DNA of 44,807 bases. Source: a virus. The DNA lies in IMG/VR virus record IMGVR_UViG_3300032893_000100, positions 1-44,807 of that record, one strand, 5' to 3'. The notes under the pieces were generated by a model. It was not told the origin of the DNA and searched no databases. It saw nothing but the letters and a program-made list of their open reading frames with translations. A program made the translations under genes and the position numbers. This document shows positions 6,637 to 13,880 of the stretch, piece after piece. The first letter of the stretch is position 1; the number at the start of each line of letters is the position of its first letter.

Positions 6637-8528
6637 TTAGTTCGACGTATGTGCAGCGGCGTAAGTCGCCACGGCAATCGTCGCAAAGTCGGAACCGTTG
6701 AAGACCAGCTTCTTCAGCCCGCCAATGCAGCCAGCAGCAACACCGAATTGGTTCTCGTAATCGAAGTAGTCTTCGACCCAATTGAACCGTTCCGGCCCGT
6801 TTTCACGGCCAAAGGCCATCGCGCAAGACTGAGCGCCGCAGAACGCAGCCATACGCGTATTTGCTACCGCCGAGCCTGCCGAGTTTGCCAGCGGGACACG
6901 GTTGGAAGCGTGGAGAATCACACCGTTGTATTCGCCGATAGCGCCAGTGTAGATCGGGTTTTGCGTAACGTTACCGCCTTGCATTGCCGCCTTCTGGATA
7001 TCGAACCATTGACCGGTGTTGGTGTTGGTACGCAGGTCCGTCACCTGATAGTGATGCAGGAACATGACGTACTTTTCTTCGCCGTTAATCATGATCGGGC
7101 GGATCGGCACTTGCAACGACTTCGCCTTTTCGACACACACGTCGATCAGGTTCAGGTTCATCACGTTTGCCGCAGCGTTCGACAGCGACGAAACAGTCGT
7201 CGTGCCTGCGCTACCACCAGCAATGACAAGGTGATCCGTGTCCGGCTGAATCGTGCTTTGCAGCCCGGTAAAGCGAACGTCCGATTGCGCGGTATTACCG
7301 CAAATCTGGTTGAAGAACCAGAAGTCGATACGGTCCGCCCACCAGTCTTGAAGACTGGCGCGCGCATGTTCGCGGATATCGAACGGAACCAACTGGCGGG
7401 TGAACTTACCACCTTCCCGAACTGCATGCCGCAGTTGGTTGATATAAATATCCCTATGTGTTCAGGCCGGTTCGCTAATCCCGGCCCCGCCTTTCGGCTG
7501 CTACATGTTTCCATGCAGAGCAGACTATCTCATGACCCCGTAGGGTCCGATGCACTTCGGGCCGCTTGGCCCTACTCCCTTACGGGATAGTCGTTACACG
7601 TTGCTTGTGTGGACAGATACCGCCGTTTCTGGCTTTCCCGTGTTGGCAATTCATGCACAACACTTGAATGTCATCACGCCAAATACCAGTCCTTTTAAAT
7701 TGCATGTAAAGCTGGTTGCAAAGCGTCGCGCCTGAGCCATCATCTCCGCTCTTTCTTTTCTGGTATCCGTCGTTATGGATATGATCCAGACTCAAGAAAA
7801 GCGGTTCAGTCTCACCGCAACATGCACATCGGTATCCGCCGTAGGCTTGATACACAACATCTTTGATGTACCGATTGCGGGCGCGGGTATTGTCGGCGGC
7901 GCGTTGCTTGAACTCTTGTAGCTCCTGTTCATCCAAGGTTGCCTTCCATTTGTAATGGTTGGCTAACGTCTTTTTCCTGAACTCGTCGCCTTGTCTGTCG
8001 CGCCATTCTTTATGACGCTTCAGCCCACAAGCCTTGCATTCGCCACGGCCCTTGTGAAATTCCGTCAGAGCCTTAGACATACCACACTTGCTACACACCT
8101 TACATTCCATGATGCACTCCCGGTGTATTTATTAGGAGTGTACCACTTTCATACTACACCACAAGCCTTCGCTCGGTATTGCCTTCACCTTTACGTGGTC
8201 AGGGTTCCACCGAATTCACATCGTTTGCGACCCTACATTACTGCAGGGTGGGACAGTGTTGTTTATCCGAATAGTAGTTAATGCGTTCTTCGTTGCCTTC
8301 CAGCGTTTGGTCGCCGAGGACACCGTTTGCCGCCAACAGGCGACGGAGCGGGATACGAATGCGGTCGCCTGCCGATTTCTGCGTGTCGTCAAAGATTTGG
8401 ATGACACTGTTGTCATCCGACCCCATAAACTTGTAACACCAAGTTTGTTTAAGGGCCTCGACAGCAATCTTCTTCGACCACAGTTTGACGGCTAGGTTGT
8501 CCCCAGTCGCAAATGCGGTTGTTGCCAT
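6637..8528 (-). CDS. Major capsid protein, N4-gp56 family, two exons
   Basis: Exon 1 is 8528-8265 and exon 2 is 7452-6637, together about 359 residues. Exon 1 starts MATTAFATGDNLAVKLWSKK after GGAG and runs through ALKQTWCYKFMGSDDNSVIQ and GDRIRIPLRRLL to NYYSD. Without splicing the frame reads seven foreign residues and stops. Exon 2 resumes with DIYINQLRHAV and VPFDIREHARASLQDWWADR, which is the normal continuation of this family. Joining after GAT at 8265 to GAT at 7452 restores the protein, ends exon 1 in T and ends the intron in G, as group I introns require. Other breakpoints a few bases away are possible. The protein forms the head shell. Confidence 0.88.
7453..8264 (-). mobile_element. 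Group I intron in the capsid gene
   Basis: An insertion of about 812 bases splits the capsid frame and carries an HNH nuclease gene on the same strand. Near its 3' end the minus strand reads ACGGGGTCATGAGATAGTCT, which resembles the conserved P7/S region of group I introns (GAGATAGTCT), and is followed by further stem-loops. The predicted boundaries satisfy the U at the exon end and G at the intron end. It should self-splice from the capsid mRNA and spread by homing into intron-less capsid genes. Confidence 0.85.
7580..8110 (-). CDS. HNH homing endonuclease inside the intron
   Basis: A 176-residue protein with GGGAG before its ATG. It has two zinc-binding regions, an N-terminal CSKCGMSK...CKACG finger and a central CACCGE. 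The HNH core is LSLDHIHNDGYQKR (about residues 110-123), followed by VLCMNCQHGKA and a final C-x-H pair. This is the common phage homing nuclease with zinc fingers. It lies wholly within the intron and should cut capsid genes lacking it. The frame is intact. Confidence 0.9.
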   Translation of the reverse strand: MECKVCSKCGMSKALTEFHKGRGECKACGLKRHKEWRDRQGDEFRKKTLANHYKWKATLDEQELQEFKQRAADNTRARNRYIKDVVYQAYGGYRCACCGETEPLFLSLDHIHNDGYQKRKSGDDGSGATLCNQLYMQFKRTGIWRDDIQVLCMNCQHGKARNGGICPHKQRVTTIP

Positions 8529-8613
8529 GATTGAAACTCCGATAGGAAATCATTCCCCTCACGCGGGAACAAAGTATCGGCCATCACGGCATAGGGGCTA
8601 TTCCTCCCATCAC

Positions 8614-8637
8614 GGGCGGAATGCTGTACGGATTATA
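8614..8637 (-). promoter_or_regulatory. Candidate promoter before the capsid gene
   Basis: A perfect TATAAT on the minus strand (8632-8637) lies about 100 bases upstream of the capsid ATG, in a 116-base gap without a gene. The -35 region (near TTCCAT) is poor. It may boost capsid expression. The rest of this gap (8529-8631) shows nothing else beyond the GGAG of the capsid start. Confidence 0.4.
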
Positions 8638-8644
8638 GCGTATT

Positions 8645-8791
8645 TTAAATCGTTGATGGAACTATATCGCCCGGCTCGTAGACGGTGTAATTCACACCGT
8701 CGCAAAGAACTGCGATGGCATATTCGGGGATCGGAGACGCAGGGGTAATAATGCCTGTCACGGGATCGACAACCACCGGAATCGTAATCAT
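8645..8791 (-). CDS. Small protein, 48 residues, unknown
   Basis: The ATG at 8791 overlaps the stop of the preceding gene (ATGA). The product starts MITIPVVVDPVTGIITP and has alternating Val/Ile/Pro, with PEYAIAVLCDGVNYTVYEPG in the second half. It looks like a small beta-type structural protein, but no family is recognised. It belongs to the head operon and is the last gene before the capsid promoter. Confidence 0.55.
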   Translation of the reverse strand: MITIPVVVDPVTGIITPASPIPEYAIAVLCDGVNYTVYEPGDIVPSTI

Positions 8792-9294
8792 GGATTTGTC
8801 ACCTGTACGGTATATCCGAGTAGCGTTATCGTATCCGTGACAACAGAGACTTGCCCGTTGATTGAAATGGTCTGAACAGTAGTGAAATCAATCGATGCTG
8901 TTCCGTATGCGCTGCCATTAAGGCCATCGCTGTAAGCGAGCGGAGTTCCGTTTGCCGGGAATACTTGGGATGTTCGGCTACCAGCATTTCTGATTTCGGT
9001 TTTTGCACGGAATACGCTGCTCGTAGTTGCGCCCCATCCCAAAATTGCCGTACCCGCGATACGAATAAAAGCAGTTTTGGTATCAGCATTATTCGTCATC
9101 GACCAAAGAGTTTCGATGACGATGCGTCCATGCGGGCCGAGTGTTCCGGCTGGAACCGTAATAGTTGCAAGCGCGGTTTCAGCGCTTGTTCCCGTTACCC
9201 CAGATGGAGTGCCAGATTGCGCAAGAATGCCAATCGATTTTAGACCGACGCCGCCGCCGCTCCACTGGATGCCAGAAGATGTACGCACGCTCAT
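8788..9294 (-). CDS. Structural protein, unknown (168 residues)
   Basis: It starts MSVRTSSGIQWSGGGVGLKS. The sequence is rich in Thr, Gly and Val with beta-strand periodicity (ETALATITVPAGTLGPHGRI; DTKTAFIRIAGTAILGWG), like small head-fibre or decoration proteins. No catalytic motif is seen. It overlaps both neighbours by ATGA, so it is part of the head operon. Confidence 0.6.
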   Translation of the reverse strand: MSVRTSSGIQWSGGGVGLKSIGILAQSGTPSGVTGTSAETALATITVPAGTLGPHGRIVIETLWSMTNNADTKTAFIRIAGTAILGWGATTSSVFRAKTEIRNAGSRTSQVFPANGTPLAYSDGLNGSAYGTASIDFTTVQTISINGQVSVVTDTITLLGYTVQVTNP

Positions 9295-9602
9295 AATCCA
9301 TTCCCCGTATTCAGATACACGGTTGAGCCCGTGGAAGACGCGATAATGCTGATTTGTGAGGTATTCGGCGGTAGGGCAAAGACTTCAACCGTATTCGGGA
9401 GCATATGCACACCACCAGAGATAGTCGGAGAGGCGCTTCCGAAAGCCCATGCGATTTCTTGCGTACCTGCCACGCAAATTCTGATGCTTCCCCAAATAGC
9501 TTTGGTATTGATGCTGACCACTTGGACCGCGCTCGTCGCCGCGCACGTTACTGCGTTGAGCGTATCGCTCGGATAAAATGCATATTGCGCTGGCGTCGTC
9601 AT
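9291..9602 (-). CDS. Small structural protein, unknown (103 residues)
   Basis: Two ATG codons lie side by side. The second (9602) has AGGAGG at a better distance. The protein (MTTPAQYAFYPSDTLNAVT) is beta-rich and ends TVYLNTGNGL. It resembles small phage proteins found beside head fibres, and a role in the particle is inferred from position. Its stop overlaps the next start. Confidence 0.55.
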   Translation of the reverse strand: MTTPAQYAFYPSDTLNAVTCAATSAVQVVSINTKAIWGSIRICVAGTQEIAWAFGSASPTISGGVHMLPNTVEVFALPPNTSQISIIASSTGSTVYLNTGNGL

Positions 9603-9964
9603 CATGCCTCCTGAGCAGTTCTTAGCTTGGACTGGATTTGAAACTTCAACCCCTTTAGCTTTGCCAAAAGCTGCACGTAATCCTGATGAGTTTCAGCGAC
9701 TTCTACCCGAGCAGCAAGGTAATTATACGTATTCACCAGCGAATCTAGTTCGGGATCAGCAGCCGTAAGCGCTTTCCCCACGATAATCGGCGCAAGCGGT
9801 TTGCGTCGGGTGAATTGGTGGATTTGGTTCTTGAGAACGCCTTCGCGCGCTTCCCAATAATCTGCCCGTTGCGGGAGATATTCCCATTGTCCGCTCCCGG
9901 CGTCGTTGACTGCGCCGGGATTCCAATACTTAAGGCTAAATCCAGCCCATAAAGCGAGTAGCAC
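9602..9964 (-). CDS. Unknown head-operon protein (120 residues)
   Basis: It starts at GTG (9964) with GGGG upstream. The N-terminal half is aromatic (WAGFSLKYWNPGAV, QWEYLPQRADYWEARE), while the C-terminal half is helical with heptad character (LAARVEVAETHQDYVQLLAKLKGLKFQ). No family is recognised. It sits between tiny basic proteins and the small beta proteins of the head operon. Confidence 0.55.
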   Translation of the reverse strand: MLLALWAGFSLKYWNPGAVNDAGSGQWEYLPQRADYWEAREGVLKNQIHQFTRRKPLAPIIVGKALTAADPELDSLVNTYNYLAARVEVAETHQDYVQLLAKLKGLKFQIQSKLRTAQEA

Positions 9965-9976
9965 GATTCACCCCTT

Positions 9977-10135
9977 CTAGGGCTTATTACGCTTCGGCCC
10001 CGCAATCTTCGCACCGCTACGGCGCGCTGTATTCAAAGCGATAGCAATAGCCTGCTTACGCGGTTTGCCAGCCGCTTCCTCTGTCTTGATATTGTTCCCG
10101 ATAGCCTTCCGGGATTTGCCCTTTTCCAGCGGCAT
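9977..10135 (-). CDS. Small basic protein, DUF6496-like (52 residues)
   Basis: [20 protein letters not shown] followed by [20 protein letters not shown] matches the small phage and bacterial family whose core is KQAVAIA. The protein is strongly basic and ends PKRNKP. Its ATG overlaps the upstream stop (TAATG). A role as a DNA- or RNA-binding structural protein is possible but unproven. Confidence 0.6.
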   Translation of the reverse strand: MPLEKGKSRKAIGNNIKTEEAAGKPRKQAIAIALNTARRSGAKIAGPKRNKP

Positions 10136-10278
10136 TACCGTCCCCGGCCCGAAACTTTCCGCATCGGCTTGTTGGTCTGGCGCATCAGCTTCTTGGCACC
10201 CGCCAAATCCGCCTTACGATCTGCCTTGGATTGCTCGTATTTCCGCTCGGCTTGCGGGAGCGTCATCTTCTTGGCCAT
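10135..10278 (-). CDS. Small basic protein, unknown (47 residues)
   Basis: The product reads [20 protein letters not shown] and ends RKVSGRGR, with 16 Lys/Arg in 47 residues. Both ends overlap neighbours (TAATG junctions), which supports a real gene in an operon. No family is recognised. Confidence 0.55.
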   Translation of the reverse strand: MAKKMTLPQAERKYEQSKADRKADLAGAKKLMRQTNKPMRKVSGRGR

Positions 10279-10472
10279 TACTTGCCCTTCTTGCCGAATG
10301 CCTTTTTGGCAGCAGCATCGATCTTCTGCTTCTCGGCAGGAGAAGCAAAACGCTTGTAGGATTCAGCCGCACGGATATGCGCCTTGTCTTCCAAAGGGAA
10401 ACGGCGCTCTTTCGGGTTGGCGAACTTCTTGGCCGGAATCTTGTCCCGTGTCTTCGCAGTCAATCTAGCCAC
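10278..10472 (-). CDS. Small basic protein, DUF6582-like (64 residues)
   Basis: The start is GTG at 10472 with GGGGAA upstream. The longer open frame has an implausible Arg-rich lead. The core (FANPKERRFPLEDKAHIRAA followed by ESYKRFASPAEK) is typical of a small family found in phages, where it is often the tail of a larger protease or a stand-alone gene. The product is very basic at the C-terminus (KKAFGKKGK). Confidence 0.6.
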   Translation of the reverse strand: MARLTAKTRDKIPAKKFANPKERRFPLEDKAHIRAAESYKRFASPAEKQKIDAAAKKAFGKKGK

Positions 10473-10641
10473 GGCTCTTCCCCGACAGCAGACCTTTCGG
10501 GTAACGGTTACGCGAGCCGTCGTTATCCTTGCCCGGCTTCCCGACCTTGGATGATTTCTTTGCCCGGACCGGCGCATTGGGCGTCATCTTGCCCTTTGGC
10601 TCAGTGCTACCTTTGGGGCGGTTCCCGCTACCGTATGGCAT
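10465..10641 (-). CDS. Small basic protein, unknown (58 residues)
   Basis: The ATG at 10641 overlaps the upstream stop (TGATG). The protein starts MPYGSGNRPKGSTEPKGK and ends LLSGKSRG. It is rich in Lys, Gly, Pro and Ser and probably disordered. It is the second of a run of tiny basic proteins in the head operon. Confidence 0.55.
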   Translation of the reverse strand: MPYGSGNRPKGSTEPKGKMTPNAPVRAKKSSKVGKPGKDNDGSRNRYPKGLLSGKSRG

Positions 10642-10892
10642 CACATATCCCTTGGATGGTTAGGAGCAACAATCCACGAACTGCCGGAATACAGATACCA
10701 TGCGCCATTCGCGGTTTTCGCATAAACATACTTCCCGGAATCCTTACCGAAAATCTCGGTAGGCGTATCGGGAAAGCTCGTATCGGAACCGTTTTTCGTC
10801 ACTTTCTTAGTAGCTGGATTATTGACGAAAGCGTTTCCGCCGGAGTCAGTGACTTTGCCATCCGTTCCGGTTCCACCTTTCGCATTAACCAT
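10641..10892 (-). CDS. Small protein, unknown (83 residues)
   Basis: The start is placed at ATG 10892 (MVNAKGGTGTDGKVTDSGG), just after the stop of the preceding gene. An open frame upstream overlaps that gene and is unlikely. The first half is Gly/Thr/Asp-rich. The second half (KYVYAKTANGAWYLYSGSSW) resembles a short aromatic beta repeat seen in surface proteins. Function is unknown. Confidence 0.5.
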   Translation of the reverse strand: MVNAKGGTGTDGKVTDSGGNAFVNNPATKKVTKNGSDTSFPDTPTEIFGKDSGKYVYAKTANGAWYLYSGSSWIVAPNHPRDM

Positions 10893-10899
10893 GTCGCTC

Positions 10900-11154
10900 T
10901 CAATATGCGTCGTCCGAATCGGAACCCGATTTGCCAGAATCAGAGGTTTTCGTACCGCCGCCAACACCCTTCGCCGTGCCGTAGCCGCTACCGGTCGCAG
11001 GTGATTTGCCGCCGCGACGCTTCACGCCGTCTACTTGACCCATGCCTTTCGAGCTTGCGCCGCCGTGCCACGGGTTGTCGGACGACATTTGATTCTTGAC
11101 GTTCGAACCGTCGCGCAAAGAAATCTTGACGGTCTTGTTGACTTTCGCAGCCAT
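10900..11154 (-). CDS. Gly/Ser/Lys-rich small protein (84 residues)
   Basis: The sequence starts MAAKVNKTVKISLRDGSNVK and then becomes low-complexity (GVKRRGGKSPATGSGYGTAK), ending in an acidic DSDDAY. A basic body with an acidic tip is seen in small DNA-binding proteins, but nothing specific is recognised. GGAGG precedes the start. Confidence 0.55.
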   Translation of the reverse strand: MAAKVNKTVKISLRDGSNVKNQMSSDNPWHGGASSKGMGQVDGVKRRGGKSPATGSGYGTAKGVGGGTKTSDSGKSGSDSDDAY

Positions 11155-11193
11155 GACGGCCTCCTATCGGTAATTCGCCAATTCTAACAAAGT

Positions 11194-11763
11194 TCATGCA
11201 ATACGGGTAATGAGAATGCGCCCCGTCGCGGCTACGGGAAACGTAACCGTACCAAGGGAAGTCCATGCCGTAGTGGTATCGCCCGCGCCGCCCACACTAC
11301 TCGCCGACGCCTGCCAATGCGAAGAAAGTTCAGTTGTGTAAGTGGTAGGAGTGGTATTAATGCCTTCGGCATGGCTCAAAACGGATTTAGAGATGGTTTT
11401 TGTCGATACCCGAGCATAGGCATGACGCACATCTTGCGCATAAGCGAGCAAAAACCCGGAAGTATAAACAGAAAAAGCACCGGTTGAGCCGCCACTAGCA
11501 GCAACGCCGTTTCCTACAAAGAAGTTAGAATACGTCGTATTATTAGGATCAAGAATTACATTACCAGCTGACCCAGTATTGCCCTGCATAATAATTTCAA
11601 TGGCATAAGCCTGATTATCACCCGTCGCGATACTTAATTGCGCACTCGTAGCAGCGGAAACATCAACATACGCAGTTCTGCCAATTGCCAGACTAATATC
11701 TGAACCAGCACCAGTATTATTGATTAAGGTGTTGATCGAAGAAACACGAATCATCCGGCTCAT
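11194..11763 (-). CDS. Structural protein, head-fibre neighbour (189 residues)
   Basis: The ATG at 11763 overlaps the upstream stop (ATGA). The 189-residue product (MSRMIRVSSINTLINNTGAG) is beta-rich with many Ser/Thr/Ala: VDVSAATSAQLSIATGDNQA, FFVGNGVAASGGSTGAFSVY and a C-terminal TVTFPVAATGRILITRIA. No enzyme motif is present. It probably forms part of the head surface together with the solenoid protein encoded just upstream. Confidence 0.55.
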   Translation of the reverse strand: MSRMIRVSSINTLINNTGAGSDISLAIGRTAYVDVSAATSAQLSIATGDNQAYAIEIIMQGNTGSAGNVILDPNNTTYSNFFVGNGVAASGGSTGAFSVYTSGFLLAYAQDVRHAYARVSTKTISKSVLSHAEGINTTPTTYTTELSSHWQASASSVGGAGDTTTAWTSLGTVTFPVAATGRILITRIA

Positions 11764-12731
11764 GTCACCACCTGTATCGTAGCCGTAGATGCGCCTGTCT
11801 GCGCGATGCCATACCAATTGGTCTGCGGAACCGTATCCTCAATCCACAAATCCCCCGGCTGTAATACGATTGCAGCGCTTGCAAATGTTGCGGTTCCGGC
11901 TTGCAATGCGATGGGATTGCTCCCGGCGTTATAGAAACGCGCCTCAAATCGTGTTCCAGCCGCCAATACGAGAACTGAACTGGCGGTTCCAAGTGATACC
12001 GCAGCCACATCACTAATGTTTTTCCCGGTATTAGCTCTGGAAACCTGAACAACAGCGGAAATATTATTGATGAAGCCAATATTATTCCCGCCCGCCGCAA
12101 GCGTCACTGGTGCGGAAATAGCTTGAACCGTGCCGATATTGTTCGCGCCAGCCTGCAAGACTACGTTGACGTTCGCCGAAATGTTGTTGATGCTTCCAAT
12201 ATTGTTGGTCCCGGCAGCAAGCTGCACGGGAGCCGAGATATTGTTAATAAATCCAATATTGGATGTGCCAGCCGCCAACGATACAGCGCCAATATTTGCA
12301 GTGCCAGCCGCATTTACGACCGTCACGTTTGCGCTGATATTGTTGATGGTTCCGATGTTGTTGGAACCCGCCGCGAGTTGGACGGGAGCCGAGATATTGT
12401 TGATCGTTCCGATGTTGGCCGATCCAGCCCCAATCGTGAGCGATCCAGCAACTGTTACGGTTGCGGAAATGTTGTTGATGCTTCCAATATTGGACGTGCC
12501 GGGACCAAGCGATACCTGTCCACTCACTGCAACCGTGGCACTGATTTTGTCGATAGTCCCGCCGACTTGCAGCGCGCCGCCCACCACATTTGCGAAGTTG
12601 GCGGAAGCCGCGTTATCACCGATAACGACACGCTGACGGAATACGACATTGCCGCCAGCCGAAATGCTGGCGCAATCGATCTTTCCGCCACCCGCATTGG
12701 GCGGGACTTGTACGTAACCGTCCTTGCTCAT
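11760..12731 (-). CDS. Beta-solenoid repeat protein, head-fibre candidate
   Basis: A 323-residue protein. Residues ~60-235 are about eight degenerate repeats of 17-18 residues with core NIGxINNISAxVxLAAG, each apparently two short strands and a turn, as in a parallel beta-helix. A different C-terminal domain follows (SVLVLAAGTRFEARFYNAGS...GDLWIEDTVPQTNWYGIAQ), like the small beta caps of phage surface proteins. It lies between scaffold and the small head proteins. A head fibre is the best guess. The repeat core resembles that of the tail fibre (NIGSLSVSGG). Confidence 0.6.
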   Translation of the reverse strand: MSKDGYVQVPPNAGGGKIDCASISAGGNVVFRQRVVIGDNAASANFANVVGGALQVGGTIDKISATVAVSGQVSLGPGTSNIGSINNISATVTVAGSLTIGAGSANIGTINNISAPVQLAAGSNNIGTINNISANVTVVNAAGTANIGAVSLAAGTSNIGFINNISAPVQLAAGTNNIGSINNISANVNVVLQAGANNIGTVQAISAPVTLAAGGNNIGFINNISAVVQVSRANTGKNISDVAAVSLGTASSVLVLAAGTRFEARFYNAGSNPIALQAGTATFASAAIVLQPGDLWIEDTVPQTNWYGIAQTGASTATIQVVT

Positions 12732-12736
12732 TTATC

Positions 12737-13639
12737 TCACCCGAAAATGCCCTTGGATTTACCGAAAATCTTTTCCCAATCGTTCTCAACCATCTTGTTC
12801 AGATCGGCTTCTGAGGCGTTTTTGAGAGTTTCTATCGAAATTTCGCCAGTAGGCTCGCCACGGGAACTGGCTTGCACCGTTTCAGATGCTTGCTGACCCT
12901 TCCGGATCGTTTCCAGCTTCGTTGCCCCATCAGTCGGCTTCGCTGCTTGAGCCTTATAACCCAGCCGTTGCGCCATCTTGTAGACGACTTCTGCCGGGTT
13001 TTTGCCTTGCTGCATGGCACGGAGAGCAATATTCGACTCTTCCTGCCCCAACGTCTGACGCGCTTGGCTTTCCGTCATCCCCATGTCGCGATAATCCTGC
13101 ATCCGGGCATCGATGACGTGCTTATAAGCCGCATCATAATCAGGATTCGTCGCCTTGAAGGCGTTGATTTGGCTATTCACGGCTCCAACAAACTGCTGCA
13201 CTTGCGCTTGCTGCTCCTGCGTCTGCGTTTGTTGCTGCGTCTGGTTCTGCATCGCATTGATCTGGTCCTGAATCGTCTTCATCTGATGATTCAGGTAACC
13301 AAGCGGGTCAGTCGTCGGATCGGGAGCAGGCACGGCCATCAACTTCGCCATTTGGCCTTTCACCGTCTCCAATTGCTGACGCAGTTCAGCTTCCCGGGCT
13401 TGCTGCGCTTCCAGCAAACGCTCGTAGACGCTCAAATCCGGCAGTTGAGGGGCAGGCGGCGGTTCCACCGAGCTAGGGGAGGCGGGACTCGGTTTGGGCG
13501 CTTCCACTTCTGCCGGTGCAGCGGCAGTTTGGACAGTAGAAGTGGGAGCCGTAGCCTGTTGAGAGGCTAACGATTCCGGCAGTTGGCCGGTCGTAAAGAA
13601 TTCCTGAATATCGGCGGGGATTTGTTCGAAATCAGCCAT
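12737..13639 (-). CDS. Scaffolding protein candidate
   Basis: A 300-residue protein from ATG 13639 (MADFEQIPADIQEFF). A Pro/Ala-rich linker (about 20-75) leads into a long Gln/Glu helix with coiled-coil character (LLEAQQAREAELRQQLETVK; QTQQQTQTQEQQAQVQQFVG), then a charged C-terminus ending VENDWEKIFGKSKGIFG. Size, composition and place between portal and capsid are those of podovirus scaffolds, which guide head assembly and then leave. No protease is fused. Confidence 0.7.
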   Translation of the reverse strand: MADFEQIPADIQEFFTTGQLPESLASQQATAPTSTVQTAAAPAEVEAPKPSPASPSSVEPPPAPQLPDLSVYERLLEAQQAREAELRQQLETVKGQMAKLMAVPAPDPTTDPLGYLNHQMKTIQDQINAMQNQTQQQTQTQEQQAQVQQFVGAVNSQINAFKATNPDYDAAYKHVIDARMQDYRDMGMTESQARQTLGQEESNIALRAMQQGKNPAEVVYKMAQRLGYKAQAAKPTDGATKLETIRKGQQASETVQASSRGEPTGEISIETLKNASEADLNKMVENDWEKIFGKSKGIFG

Positions 13640-13880
13640 GATTAGTAATCCTTGCAAGTACACGAATCAAAAGAACCAGTTCCGCGCGATTCTGGGCGCG
13701 CTCGGCGAATGTGGCGAGTACGGCTTTGGCTTCATCATCCGTCACGTCTTCACACATCCGATCCAAATCCGCCATATTGGCTATTTGCGAACGCAGAGAA
13801 TCCATCTCTTTCTGATGAGAAACAATGAGCGCGGCGATTTCGCTCGCGCGCTCCTCCGCAAGTTTCTTGTAACTAGCCAT
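13632..13880 (-). CDS. Small coiled-coil protein after portal (82 residues)
   Basis: The ATG at 13880 has AGGAAA upstream and overlaps the portal end by eight bases. The sequence MASYKKLAEERASEIAALIV continues as one long helix pair (HQKEMDSLRSQIANMADLDR; AERAQNRAELVLLIRVLARI). Function is unknown. Its position between portal and scaffold suggests a role in head assembly. Confidence 0.55.
   Translation of the reverse strand: MASYKKLAEERASEIAALIVSHQKEMDSLRSQIANMADLDRMCEDVTDDEAKAVLATFAERAQNRAELVLLIRVLARITNHG

Noticed and set aside
6007-7590. 527-codon plus-strand open frame
   Set aside because: It is the complement of the decoration, capsid and terminator region; composition is Arg/Val/His-rich and no domain is recognisable.
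12050-12540. CRISPR-like spaced repeats
   Set aside because: The repeats are degenerate, in frame, and encode the NIGxINNISA solenoid; no spacer of constant length and no palindromic repeat.
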